DNA from: Brenneria sp. hezel4-2-4
Lineage (GTDB): Bacteria > Pseudomonadota > Gammaproteobacteria > Enterobacterales > Enterobacteriaceae
Direction: 5' to 3'
NCBI RefSeq assembly: GCF_013155275.1
Contig: NZ_JABJXS010000002.1
Coordinates: 582,900-646,899, forward strand
Length of the DNA: 64,000 bases
The first letter of the stretch is position 1, and every line of letters begins with the position of its first letter. The notes beneath the pieces were generated by a model, which had not been told where the DNA came from, did not search any database, and was given only the letters and a program-made list of their open reading frames with translations. Shown piece after piece: positions 27,250 to 35,741 of this stretch. The position numbers were made by a program, and so were the translations under genes.

Positions 27250-28344
27250 TCAATGCGTGGTGATCACATCCAGCGCGCGCAGGTGCTCCGGGTGCCAGGA
27301 TAAGGTGACTTCCGAGCCGGGTTTCCAGTGCGGCTGGATTTCACTGGCGGGCAGTTTGACCATAAACTGCGGCTGGCCGGCGACTTCCGTCATCATCCGT
27401 ACGTGGTCGCCCAGATAAATAAACTGTTGGATCCGCGCTTTCACCTGCTGAGCGCCGTCGGCGATGTGTTCGGCGTTAATCCGGATCCGTTCCGGGCGGA
27501 TACACAACGTAATCTTTTTGCCCGGTGAACTGGGGCGCACTTTCAGCGCCCGTAACTGAGTGCCGTCATCCAGCGTGGCGCGATAGAAGTCGCCCTCCGC
27601 ACCCGCCTGGGTCGCGAGCAGCGTATTGTTTTCCCCGATAAACTGCGCCACAAATGCGTTTTCCGGCTTTTCGTAAATGTCGCTGGGGCTGGCCATCTGC
27701 TGAATAATCCCGTCGTTGAACACCGCCACCCGGTTGGACATCGTCATCGCTTCGCTCTGATCGTGCGTGACATACACTACCGTTAGTTCCAGCGCCTGAT
27801 GCAATTCTTTGATTTCCAACTGCATATGTTCGCGCAGCTGTTTATCCAGCGCGCCCAGCGGTTCGTCCATCAACACCAGCTTCGGTTCAAACACCAGCGC
27901 ACGGGCCAGCGCCACACGCTGTTGCTGGCCGCCGGACATTTGTGCCGGATAGCGGTCGGCCAGATTGGTCAGCTTGACGCGATCGAGCACCCGATCGACT
28001 TTCTCTTTTATATCTACGCGGCTCAAACGACGTATCGACAGTGGAAACGCCAGGTTCTCCGCCACGGTCATGTGCGGGAACAGGGCATAATTCTGGAATA
28101 CCATACCGATACCGCGCTGGTGGGGGGGAAGGTGATGCAGCGGCGTATCACGCAGCAGAATTTCGCCCTGAGTCGGGTTTTCAAATCCGGCCAGCATCAT
28201 CAGACTGGTGGTTTTTCCTGAACCAGAAGGGCCAAGCAGGGTCAGAAATTCGCCTTCATGGATATCCAGATTCAGGTTTTTCACCACTAAACGATCGCCA
28301 TCGTAGGTTTTCTGGATGTTCTTGAAGCTGACATAATTTCTCAT
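27250..28344 (-). CDS. Polyamine-type ABC transporter ATP-binding protein (PotA-like)
   Basis: Cytoplasmic ATPase of 364 residues from the ATG at 28344 (in-frame upstream ATGs give unlike residues). Motifs: Walker A GPSGSGKTT, Q-loop VFQNYALFPH, signature SGGQQQR, Walker B LVLMDEP and switch His in VYVTHDQSEAM, followed by a TOBE-type C-terminal domain (about 240-364). It is the PotA/FbpC class that energises importers of spermidine, putrescine and related amines. Its binding protein and permeases lie at 33232-36560, separated by mocR-gabT-gabD. No other ATPase is nearby, so the parts probably form one system. Confidence 0.88.
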   Translation of the reverse strand: MRNYVSFKNIQKTYDGDRLVVKNLNLDIHEGEFLTLLGPSGSGKTTSLMMLAGFENPTQGEILLRDTPLHHLPPHQRGIGMVFQNYALFPHMTVAENLAFPLSIRRLSRVDIKEKVDRVLDRVKLTNLADRYPAQMSGGQQQRVALARALVFEPKLVLMDEPLGALDKQLREHMQLEIKELHQALELTVVYVTHDQSEAMTMSNRVAVFNDGIIQQMASPSDIYEKPENAFVAQFIGENNTLLATQAGAEGDFYRATLDDGTQLRALKVRPSSPGKKITLCIRPERIRINAEHIADGAQQVKARIQQFIYLGDHVRMMTEVAGQPQFMVKLPASEIQPHWKPGSEVTLSWHPEHLRALDVITTH

Positions 28345-28472
28345 TCTTCCATTCTCTCGCGGTGACTGTATCTTAAATAAGTTGAATGCATAAATCATGC
28401 CGACTTTAGTAAAACTGAGCATTACGAGGGAGTTAAAACCGATAGGGCGGAAAATGGAGATGTGGCGTTGCC

Positions 28473-28518
28473 CCATTATGGTGAATGCTACTTATAGAGT
28501 GGCTCCATAATGGTGCAT
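28473..28518 (-). promoter_or_regulatory. Tandem 14-bp operator-like repeat upstream of the ABC ATPase gene
   Basis: Two direct copies, CCATTATGGTGAAT (28473-28486) and CCATAATGGTGCAT (28505-28518), 12 of 14 identical, 32 bases centre to centre (about three helical turns), located 130-175 bases before the ATPase start. Each contains ATGGTG. The pattern of two direct repeats on one DNA face resembles sites of MocR regulators, and the mocR gene is adjacent. Confidence 0.55.
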
Positions 28519-28532
28519 AAAAAGCAGACTGA

Positions 28533-30026
28533 TCAGGGGGCCAAAGCGGCGTGTTTCAGCGCCTGAATGCACTCGACGATAACGGTAAACGCATCGCTCA
28601 TTTTAGACTCTTCAACGCAGGCATAACCCAGTAATAACCCCCGCTGATTGGTCGGCCGCAGGTAATAACTGGACAGCGGTTTTACCATCACCCCTTGTCG
28701 AAGAATACGCGAGCTGAGCAGGACATCATCGATATTCGCCGGCAGCTTCAGCAGCATATGCAGCCCGGCATTACTGTTGTCGCCGACATAGTCCGCCCCC
28801 AGATATTGTTCGATCAGTTCGGTCAGCAGGGCGCGGCGCCTGGCGTACAGCAGCCGCATTCGGCGAATATGCGCGGCGTAGTGACCTTCCTGAATGAACT
28901 GGCTGAGGGTGGCCTGCGTCAGCCAGTGGCCGCCGCGATAGAGTTCGGCGTGGGCGATTTTCAGTTCCTGCGCCAGCTGCGGCGGCAGCACCATATAACT
29001 GACGCGCAGGCCGGGATACAGGGTTTTGCTGAAGGTGCCGATATAGATCACCGGCGACTGGGTCTGCAACCCTTGCAGCGCGGGGATCGGGTTGCCGGAG
29101 AAGCGAAATTCGCTGTCGTAATCATCTTCCACCACCCAGCAGCCGTGCTCCTGCGCCAGGGTCAACAGCCATTGACGGCGCGCCAGGCTCATCACGGCGC
29201 CTAACGGATACTGGTGCGACGGCGTCACGCAGATTAACCGGGGCGTTGACTGCGGCGATACCGTATCCGGCGGCACCATGCCCTGATCGTCCACATCAAT
29301 CGGCGCCACCCGCAGTCCGTTAATCGTCAGCACATTACGCATCCCCCAATAACAGGGATCTTCAATCCAGGCTAAATCGCCGGGGTTACACAGCATTTTC
29401 GCCAGTAAATCCATGGCCTGATGGGTGCCTTCGGTGATTAAAATCTGTTCGGCCGTACATTCCACCGAGCGCGCCACGCGCAGATAATCCACCAGCGCCA
29501 ACTGAAGCTCCGGGTTGCCGCCGATAGGGGAATAAGAAAGCTGTTCGGGGATGACGCGCCGGGTCAGGCGGGTTTGTATGCGGCGCCACAGGTCGTGGGG
29601 AAAGCTGGCGATGTCGGGAATTCCGGGCATAAAAGCGCCCCATTGCCGGGCGGAGGCGCCGGCATAGCCCAGCAGATGCAGCCCCCTGCGCGACAGCTCC
29701 TGCACCGGCAGGCGGGAGGAGGATTCCCGCTCATCCCGCACCGGCGTCATATTGCCGTCGGGCAGCTGTTCCGTGACGAAAGTGCCGCTGCCGGTACGGG
29801 TCTCGATATAACCTTCGGCCAGCAGCTGTTCATAGGCCGCCAGCACCGTATTGCGCGACAGCGACAGCTCCTGCGCCAAATCGCGTGAAGAGGGCAGCCT
29901 GCTGCCCGCGGTGATGGCGCCGTCGAGGATCGACAGACGGATACTGTCATACAGACGCTTATTCAGCGTACCTTCCTGTTGGCCGCCTAGCCGCTGAAGC
30001 AGCAGGTCGGTTAATAACGAGCGCAA
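28533..30026 (-). CDS. MocR/GabR-type PLP-dependent transcription regulator
   Basis: Regulator of 497 residues: an N-terminal GntR-type winged helix (about 15-85, SSRDLAQELSLSRNTVLAAYEQ) joined to a type I aminotransferase-fold domain (about 120-480). The PLP lysine is in IGTFSKTLYPGLR. Such proteins sense an amine or amino acid through PLP. It starts at a TTG (30026) with GAGGG upstream; MRSLLTDLLLQRL is typical. It is divergent from gabT-gabD, which suggests GabR-like activation of GABA catabolism, but other amines are possible ligands given the neighbouring transporter. Confidence 0.88.
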   Translation of the reverse strand: MRSLLTDLLLQRLGGQQEGTLNKRLYDSIRLSILDGAITAGSRLPSSRDLAQELSLSRNTVLAAYEQLLAEGYIETRTGSGTFVTEQLPDGNMTPVRDERESSSRLPVQELSRRGLHLLGYAGASARQWGAFMPGIPDIASFPHDLWRRIQTRLTRRVIPEQLSYSPIGGNPELQLALVDYLRVARSVECTAEQILITEGTHQAMDLLAKMLCNPGDLAWIEDPCYWGMRNVLTINGLRVAPIDVDDQGMVPPDTVSPQSTPRLICVTPSHQYPLGAVMSLARRQWLLTLAQEHGCWVVEDDYDSEFRFSGNPIPALQGLQTQSPVIYIGTFSKTLYPGLRVSYMVLPPQLAQELKIAHAELYRGGHWLTQATLSQFIQEGHYAAHIRRMRLLYARRRALLTELIEQYLGADYVGDNSNAGLHMLLKLPANIDDVLLSSRILRQGVMVKPLSSYYLRPTNQRGLLLGYACVEESKMSDAFTVIVECIQALKHAALAP

Positions 30027-30048
30027 AGTGGATCCCTCAAATATTCAG

Positions 30049-30078
30049 AACTGGCTCTGGATTATAGAACCAACTGGC
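30049..30078. promoter_or_regulatory. Direct repeats around the -10 of mocR; likely MocR site
   Basis: Direct repeats AACTGGC at 30049-30055 and 30072-30078 (23 bases apart) flank TATAAT on the minus strand (30061-30066), which is positioned as the -10 of the regulator gene. Autoregulation by a MocR protein binding direct repeats at the divergent promoter is the usual arrangement. Confidence 0.55.
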
Positions 30079-30171
30079 GCATAAATAGCAACAGAAACAT
30101 GTGACGCCACGCATCACATAGCCTCTACGGATATAATGAGTTTGGGTGTGTTCTTAGAATCGGAGCAGGAA

Positions 30172-31437
30172 ATGAAGAATAGCGAATTGAATCAACGCCG
30201 TTTGGCCGCCACACCGCGCGGTGTCGGAGTGATGTGTGATTTCTACGCCGCTCGGGCGGAAAACGCCACGCTGTGGGACGTTGAGGGCCGTGAGTTTATC
30301 GATTTTGCTGCGGGTATCGCCGTACTGAACACCGGCCACCGTCATCCCAAGATTTTGGCGGCGGTGCGCGAACAACTGGAATGCTTCACTCACACGGCTT
30401 ATCAGATTGTGCCTTACGGCAGCTACGTCAATCTGGCCGAGCGCATCAATGCGCTGGCGCCGATTAACGGCCCGGCAAAAACCACATTCTTCACCACCGG
30501 GGCTGAAGCGGTGGAAAACGCCGTGAAAATCGCCCGCGCCTATACCAAACGTCCCGGGGTGATTGCGTTTAATGCCGCCTTCCACGGCCGCACGCTGCTG
30601 ACCATGACGTTAACCGGCAAAGTGGCACCTTATTCCACCGGTTTCGGGCCATTTCCTGGATCCATCTTCCATGCGCTGTATCCGAGCGAGCAGCAGGGCA
30701 TCACCGTCGCGCAGTCGCTGGAAAGCATTGACCGTCTGCTGCATACCGACATCGCGGCGGATCAGGTTGCGGCGATCCTGCTGGAGCCGGTTCAGGGCGA
30801 AGGCGGTTTCAACGTCGCGCCGCCCGATTTTATCAGCGCATTACGCAAACTGTGTGATGAGCACGGTATCTTGCTGATTGCCGATGAAGTACAAACGGGA
30901 TTTGCCCGTACCGGCAAGCTGTTTGCGATGGAATACTATACTGAACAGGCTGACCTGATCACCATGGCGAAAAGCCTGGGCGGCGGTTTCCCCATCTCCG
31001 GCGTAGTAGGGCGCGCCGACGTTATGGACGCGCCCGGCCCTGGCGGTTTGGGCGGCACTTATGCCGGTAACCCGCTGGCGGTGGCCTCGGCGCTGGCGGT
31101 GCTGGACGTGATTGAAGAGGAAAAGCTGTGTCAGCGCTCGCAACGTCTGGGAGCAGCGCTGGTGGAAACGCTGGAAAAAATCAAACAGCAGTGTCCGGCG
31201 CTGGCGGCGATTCGTGCTCAGGGTTCAATGGTGGCGGCTGAATTTAACGATCCGCAGACCGGCAAACCCTCGGCTGAGCTTACCCGCCAGTTCCAAAAAG
31301 AAGCGTTGAATCAGGGGCTGCTGTTACTGACCTGCGGCATCCATGGCAACGTGATTCGTTTCCTGCACCCGTTGACGATTCCGGACGATCAGTTCAGCAA
31401 GGCGATGACTATTCTGACTCGTGTATTTACGAAGTAA
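30172..31437 (+). CDS. gabT: 4-aminobutyrate aminotransferase (GabT/PuuE class)
   Basis: Class III PLP aminotransferase of 421 residues from the ATG at 30172 (GGAGCAGGAA just upstream; an in-frame ATG at 30136 is not favoured). Converts GABA and 2-oxoglutarate to succinate semialdehyde and glutamate. It opens QRRLAATPRGVGVMCDF as in E. coli PuuE (also 421 residues); substrate and PLP segments TTGAEAVENAVKIAR, LIADEVQTGFARTGKLFA and the lysine in TMAKSLGGG are intact. It is 10 bases ahead of gabD. E. coli puuE is part of putrescine degradation, which fits the polyamine-type transporter here. Confidence 0.92.
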   Translation: MKNSELNQRRLAATPRGVGVMCDFYAARAENATLWDVEGREFIDFAAGIAVLNTGHRHPKILAAVREQLECFTHTAYQIVPYGSYVNLAERINALAPINGPAKTTFFTTGAEAVENAVKIARAYTKRPGVIAFNAAFHGRTLLTMTLTGKVAPYSTGFGPFPGSIFHALYPSEQQGITVAQSLESIDRLLHTDIAADQVAAILLEPVQGEGGFNVAPPDFISALRKLCDEHGILLIADEVQTGFARTGKLFAMEYYTEQADLITMAKSLGGGFPISGVVGRADVMDAPGPGGLGGTYAGNPLAVASALAVLDVIEEEKLCQRSQRLGAALVETLEKIKQQCPALAAIRAQGSMVAAEFNDPQTGKPSAELTRQFQKEALNQGLLLLTCGIHGNVIRFLHPLTIPDDQFSKAMTILTRVFTK

Positions 31438-31447
31438 AAGGAACGCT

Positions 31448-32902
31448 ATGCAACTGAAACAAAAAGAGTTATTACGCCAAAGCTGCTTAATTGACGGTGA
31501 ATGGCATGACAGCCAAAGCGGTGAGAAGCTGGACGTGACCAACCCGGCGACGGGCGACGTTCTGGGAACCGTTCCTTTGGTGACGCCGCGGCAGACGGAG
31601 CAAGCCATTGCAGCGGCTGAACAGGCGCTGACCGGCTGGCGTCAGCGTACCGGAAAAGAGCGTGCCGCGGCGATGCAAGCCTGGTCGCGGCTGATTATGG
31701 ACAATCAGGAAGATCTGGCGCTTCTGCTTACGGCGGAGCAGGGCAAACCGCTGGCGGAAGCGCGCGGGGAAATCGCCTATGCCGCCTCGTTCATCGACTG
31801 GTTCGCCGAAGAAGCCAAGCGCATTGAAGGCAGCGTGCTGCAATCACCGCAAGGGCAGCAGCGCTTGCTGGTGATCAAACAGCCTATCGGGGTGTGCGCG
31901 GCGATCACGCCGTGGAATTTCCCGGCGGCGATGATCACCCGCAAGGTGGCGCCGGCGCTGGCGGCGGGCTGTACCATGATTGTCAAACCGGCCGAGCAGA
32001 CGCCGTTCACCGCACTGGCGCTGGGTGAGCTGGCCCAACAGGCGGGCATTCCTCGCGGCGTCTTGCAGGTGATTACCGGTGATTCCAAATCGGTCGGCAA
32101 AGTGCTGTGCGATAGCCCGGTGGTGCGTAAGCTGAGCTTTACCGGCTCCACCGAAGTGGGCCGGATTTTAATGGCGCAAAGCGCGCCGACGGTGAAAAAA
32201 CTGTCGCTGGAGCTGGGCGGCAACGCGCCGTTCATCGTGTTTGACGATGCCGATGTGGATTTGGCGGTGAAAGGCATTCTGGCGTCTAAATTCCGCAACA
32301 GCGGGCAAACCTGCGTATGCGCCAACCGAATTTATGTGCAAACAGGGATTTATTCGGCGCTGGTGGAAAAGCTGGTTGAAGAAGTCAAAAAGCTGAAAGT
32401 CGGCGATGGCACTCAACCCGGCGTGACCCAGGGGCCGCTGATCGATGCGGACGCCATCGATAAAGTTCAGCAGCACATCGCAGATGCGCTGAAGCAGGGA
32501 GCGACATTACTGTTGGGCGGCAAGCCGCATGAACTGGGGGGGACGTTCTTTACCCCGACGATTGTCGGCGATGTGACCCGTGATATGCGTTTCGCCCGTG
32601 AAGAAACGTTCGGCCCGGTGGCTCCGCTGTTTCAGTTCAGCGATGAAGCGGAAGTAGTCGCTATGGCGAATGATACCGAGTTCGGTCTGGCGGCGTATGT
32701 CTATACGCGGGACGCCATTCGTCAATGGACCGTACCGGAAGCGTTGGAGTACGGCATGGTGGGGATTAACACCGGCCTGATATCCAATGAAGTGGCGCCG
32801 TTCGGCGGGGTGAAACAGTCCGGTTTGGGACGTGAGGGATCGCGTTTCGGTATCGAAGATTATCTGGAAATGAAATACCTCTGCGTCGATCTTTCCCGAT
32901 AG
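31448..32902 (+). CDS. gabD: Succinate-semialdehyde dehydrogenase (NADP+)
   Basis: Cytosolic aldehyde dehydrogenase of 484 residues oxidising succinate semialdehyde to succinate. The ATG at 31448 has AAAGGA 6 bases upstream; a frame start at 31421 overlaps gabT and is rejected. Catalytic Glu in LELGGNAPF, catalytic Cys in SGQTCVCANRIYVQ (a second Cys two residues later is normal for GabD redox control) and the cofactor loop FTGSTEVGR are present. It may also accept 4-aminobutanal-like aldehydes. A strong hairpin follows at 32930. Confidence 0.93.
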   Translation: MQLKQKELLRQSCLIDGEWHDSQSGEKLDVTNPATGDVLGTVPLVTPRQTEQAIAAAEQALTGWRQRTGKERAAAMQAWSRLIMDNQEDLALLLTAEQGKPLAEARGEIAYAASFIDWFAEEAKRIEGSVLQSPQGQQRLLVIKQPIGVCAAITPWNFPAAMITRKVAPALAAGCTMIVKPAEQTPFTALALGELAQQAGIPRGVLQVITGDSKSVGKVLCDSPVVRKLSFTGSTEVGRILMAQSAPTVKKLSLELGGNAPFIVFDDADVDLAVKGILASKFRNSGQTCVCANRIYVQTGIYSALVEKLVEEVKKLKVGDGTQPGVTQGPLIDADAIDKVQQHIADALKQGATLLLGGKPHELGGTFFTPTIVGDVTRDMRFAREETFGPVAPLFQFSDEAEVVAMANDTEFGLAAYVYTRDAIRQWTVPEALEYGMVGINTGLISNEVAPFGGVKQSGLGREGSRFGIEDYLEMKYLCVDLSR

Positions 32903-32929
32903 CTTTTATCGGGGAGGTCATGTGGGGAA

Positions 32930-32963
32930 AACCGGTGGCAGCCGGGTATGGCTGACACCGGTT
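32930..32963 (+). terminator. Hairpin at the end of gabT-gabD
   Basis: Two stacked perfect stems: AACCGGTG/CACCGGTT (32930-32937 with 32956-32963) and CAGCC/GGCTG (32939-32943 with 32950-32954). It starts 28 bases past the gabD stop. There is no T-run, so it may be a transcript-end stabiliser or a Rho-assisted terminator. Confidence 0.55.
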
Positions 32964-32986
32964 CACTAGAACCCGCACGCAACCCT

Positions 32987-33016
32987 ATGGTGCAAGGAAA
33001 TCGCAATATGCACCAT
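32987..33016. promoter_or_regulatory. Inverted ATGGTGCA operator-like site
   Basis: Perfect 8-bp inverted repeat, ATGGTGCA (32987-32994) and TGCACCAT (33009-33016), centres 22 bases apart (two helical turns). The half-site matches the repeats before the ABC ATPase gene (ATGGTGCAT at 28510-28518), so the same factor probably binds both. Confidence 0.55.
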
Positions 33017-33161
33017 CAAAAGGCAACGCAGGTAAAAGAAAAACAGTGCGATCGTTCAGGTATTAATCACGACGTTTTGCATGGCCTTTCCCACCCGTCA
33101 TGATGACCAAACATTAATAAAATTGCTGAAATGGCACGGTTTATGCTTGAAATATGATACA

Positions 33162-33171
33162 TGATGCATCA
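33162..33171. promoter_or_regulatory. TGATGCATCA palindrome before the ABC operon
   Basis: ATGATGCATCAAA at 33161-33173 contains the perfect palindrome TGATGCATCA. The same 13 bases recur at 36655-36667 before the SDR-kinase-aminotransferase operon. A half-copy TGATGCG follows at 33181. It differs by one base from the ATGGTGCAT sites. Confidence 0.6.
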
Positions 33172-33231
33172 AAAAACAGCTGATGCGTAATTGCCGATTT
33201 TTACGTTGACTAACACTCCAGGAGCCAAACT

Positions 33232-34281
33232 ATGTTTAAGACCAAAACAAGGTTAAAGAAAGTTGCCGTATCCGCATTTCTTATCGCCATGGCCTGTCAG
33301 GCTCAAGCGGAATCCTTAACGGTTGTGTCTTTTGGCGGCCTGAATAAGGACGCGCAGGATAAAGCATTCTATAAACCGTTTGCCGCCGCCGGTAAAGGCA
33401 CGGTGGAAGCCGGCGAGTACAACGGTGAAATGGCCCGTATCCGCGCAATGGTGGAAACCGGTCAGATTGGCTGGGACGTGGTTGAGGTCGAAGGCCCGGA
33501 ACTGCTGCGCGGCTGTAATGAAGGCTTATTTGAACCGCTGGACTGGTCAAAGCTGGGCGATGAGTCTCAGTTTGTAAAAGGTTCAGTGTCAGAGTGCGGC
33601 GCGGGGATCTTCCTGTGGTCGACCGCGCTGACCTATAACGCGCAGAAACTGCAACAGGCGCCAAAAAACTGGGCGGATTTTTGGGATGTGCAAACCTACC
33701 CCGGAAAACGCGCCCTGCGTAAAAGCGCCAAATTCACGCTGGAAATCGCGTTGCTGGCCGACGGCGTGAAACGGGAAGATCTCTATAAAGTGCTGGCGAC
33801 GCCTGCCGGCGTCGACCGCGCCTTCAAGAAACTGGATCAGATTAAATCCAATATTCAGTGGTGGGAATCCGGCGCGCAACCCGTACAGTGGCTGGTTTCC
33901 GGCGATGTGGTGATGACGTCGGCCTACAACGGTCGAGTTGCATCCGCGCAGCAAGAAGGGCATGACTTCAAGATCGTCTGGACGGACAGCCTCTACGATC
34001 TGGACAGCTGGGCTATCGTTAAAGGTTCCAAGCGCAAGGATTTGGCGGAACAGTTTATTGCGTTTGCCAACCAGCCTGAAAATCAGAAAGTGTTTGCTGA
34101 AAACATCCCTTACGGTCCGACCCATGTGAAAGCCACCAGCATGCTTGAACCCGCGGTCGCCGCCACCCTGCCGACGGCGCCAGAGAACCTGGCACAGGCC
34201 TTGCAGGTTGATACAGAGTTCTGGATCGACCACGGCGAAGAGTTGGAACAGCGCTTTAATTCATGGGCTGCGCAACGATAA
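33232..34281 (+). CDS. ABC transporter periplasmic binding protein (PotD/PotF-type)
   Basis: Secreted binding protein of 349 residues: signal peptide KKVAVSAFLIAMACQAQA (cleavage about residue 27), mature start ESLTVVSFGGLNKDAQDK, typical of the spermidine/putrescine-binding SBP_bac group. Conserved family segments WDVVEVEGPELLRGCNEGLFEPLDWSKL and the ligand-side Trp and Asp residues (IQWWESGAQPVQWLVSGDV, TDSLYDLDSWAIVKGSK) are visible. The exact ligand cannot be read off. It is followed by a strong hairpin and the two permease genes; the ATPase is at 27250. Confidence 0.88.
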   Translation: MFKTKTRLKKVAVSAFLIAMACQAQAESLTVVSFGGLNKDAQDKAFYKPFAAAGKGTVEAGEYNGEMARIRAMVETGQIGWDVVEVEGPELLRGCNEGLFEPLDWSKLGDESQFVKGSVSECGAGIFLWSTALTYNAQKLQQAPKNWADFWDVQTYPGKRALRKSAKFTLEIALLADGVKREDLYKVLATPAGVDRAFKKLDQIKSNIQWWESGAQPVQWLVSGDVVMTSAYNGRVASAQQEGHDFKIVWTDSLYDLDSWAIVKGSKRKDLAEQFIAFANQPENQKVFAENIPYGPTHVKATSMLEPAVAATLPTAPENLAQALQVDTEFWIDHGEELEQRFNSWAAQR

Positions 34282-34313
34282 TCCGGTGGGTTAAGCCGAA
34301 TTTTCGTGGCGCC

Positions 34314-34339
34314 GGGACAAGGCGGCGATGCCTTGTCCC
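34314..34339 (+). other. Intra-operon hairpin between binding protein and permeases
   Basis: Perfect 10-bp stem GGGACAAGGC/GCCTTGTCCC (34314-34323 and 34330-34339) with a 6-base loop, 33 bases past the binding-protein stop. Such hairpins protect the upstream message and give an excess of binding protein over membrane subunits. Confidence 0.65.
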
Positions 34340-34430
34340 GCAGCGCAGGCCGGCGATGGATAGTTAAGCGCGGGATGCCGACCGATAAATCAGCAGTTGT
34401 TTTACCGTAAGTATGATGGAGATAAAACCT

Positions 34431-35702
34431 ATGTCCCAGAGCGAAATGTTGGCGACGACGCCGCCATCCGGCGAGAAAGAAGGGAATGCCGCTCTGAAAC
34501 AGCAATTGCGTGTCGCGCAGTCGATGTATAAAAAACGCTCTCTGTTGCTGATTGCGCCGCTGTTTCTGTTTATCGTGGTGAGTTTTCTCTTCCCCATTGT
34601 GTCGATTCTGGGCAAAAGCGTAGCGAATCCGGAACTGAGAGAAAACATGCCGAGCACGGTATCCGCAATGCGCCAGTGGTCTGGGAATGCCGTCCCGGAT
34701 GAAAGCGTATTTAAAGCGGTGGTCAGCGATCTGCGCGAAGCACGCAGCAGCGGGAAACTGACCGCAATTACCAAACGACTGGGATACGAAGGCTCTGAAT
34801 ACCGCTCGTTGATCACCCGCACGCTGCGCAAACTGCCGGCGGATGATAGCGCCGATATCCGCGGTCAGCTAATCAGCGAGCAGCCGTTATGGGGTGAGCT
34901 TACCACCTGGCAAACGCTGGATCGCGCCTCCCGGCCTTTTACCAGCTATTACCTGTTGGCGGTTTTTGACCATAAGGTCGATGCGCAGACTCAGAAAATA
35001 GTGGCGCAACCGGCCGAACAGTCGCTGTATGTCGATGTGTTGCTGCGTACTCTGCTGATGGCGGGCGTGGTGACGTTGCTGTGTGTCGGGCTGGGCTATC
35101 CGTTGGCGTACTGGCTGGCGAAACAGCCGTCTAACCGCGCGAATTTGCTGTTGATTATGGTACTGCTGCCTTTTTGGACCTCATTGATTGTACGTACCGC
35201 TAGCTGGATCGTGCTGTTGCAGTCCGGCGGCTTGATTAACCGGACGCTGCTGAGCGTCGGCATTATCGATGAACCGCTGGTGCTGGTATTTAACCGCATC
35301 GGCGTCTACATCTCGATGACGCATATTCTGCTGCCGTTTTTTATCCTGCCGTTATATGCGGTGATGAAAGGCATTTCACCCAACTATGTTCGGGCGGCGA
35401 TATCCCTGGGCGCGCATCCCTTTATTGCCTTCTGGCGGGTCTATGTACCGCAGACTTATGCCGGCGTCACCGCCGGCGCAATACTCGTCTTTATGATGGC
35501 GATCGGCTATTACATTACGCCGGCCTTGTTGGGCGGGCCAAGCGATCAGATGCTGAGTTACTTCGTTGCTTTCTTCACCAATACCACCATGAACTGGGGT
35601 ATGGCCGCCGCGTTGGGTACGCAGTTGCTGGTCATCGTTACGCTGTTGTACGTGGTATACATCCGCGTCACCCGTACCAACGCCGAAATCGCGGCGCGCT
35701 AA
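34431..35702 (+). CDS. ABC transporter permease, PotB-like with large extra loop
   Basis: Inner-membrane permease of 423 residues from the ATG at 34431 (GGAGAT upstream; ATG at 34413 also possible). First membrane helix LLLIAPLFLFIVVSFLFPIVSIL (about 40-62), then about 140 soluble residues, probably periplasmic, before the second helix; then the usual PotB core with five more helices and the ABC-coupling EAA-like loop VRAAISLGAHPFIAFWRVYVP. Ordinary PotB is about 285 residues, so the loop accounts for the extra length. Confidence 0.85.
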   Translation: MSQSEMLATTPPSGEKEGNAALKQQLRVAQSMYKKRSLLLIAPLFLFIVVSFLFPIVSILGKSVANPELRENMPSTVSAMRQWSGNAVPDESVFKAVVSDLREARSSGKLTAITKRLGYEGSEYRSLITRTLRKLPADDSADIRGQLISEQPLWGELTTWQTLDRASRPFTSYYLLAVFDHKVDAQTQKIVAQPAEQSLYVDVLLRTLLMAGVVTLLCVGLGYPLAYWLAKQPSNRANLLLIMVLLPFWTSLIVRTASWIVLLQSGGLINRTLLSVGIIDEPLVLVFNRIGVYISMTHILLPFFILPLYAVMKGISPNYVRAAISLGAHPFIAFWRVYVPQTYAGVTAGAILVFMMAIGYYITPALLGGPSDQMLSYFVAFFTNTTMNWGMAAALGTQLLVIVTLLYVVYIRVTRTNAEIAAR

Positions 35703-35741
35703 CGATGCTCTGTTTATTGATGAAAACAAGGGGAAACGAAA

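Larger units (their letters stand above)
32903..33231. other. Intergenic region between gabD and the ABC operon
   Basis: 329 bases holding three things: a composite hairpin at 32930-32963 (end of gabTD), an 8-bp inverted repeat ATGGTGCA/TGCACCAT at 32987-33016, and the palindrome TGATGCATCA at 33162-33171, 60 bases before the binding-protein gene. No gene is seen. Confidence 0.6.
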
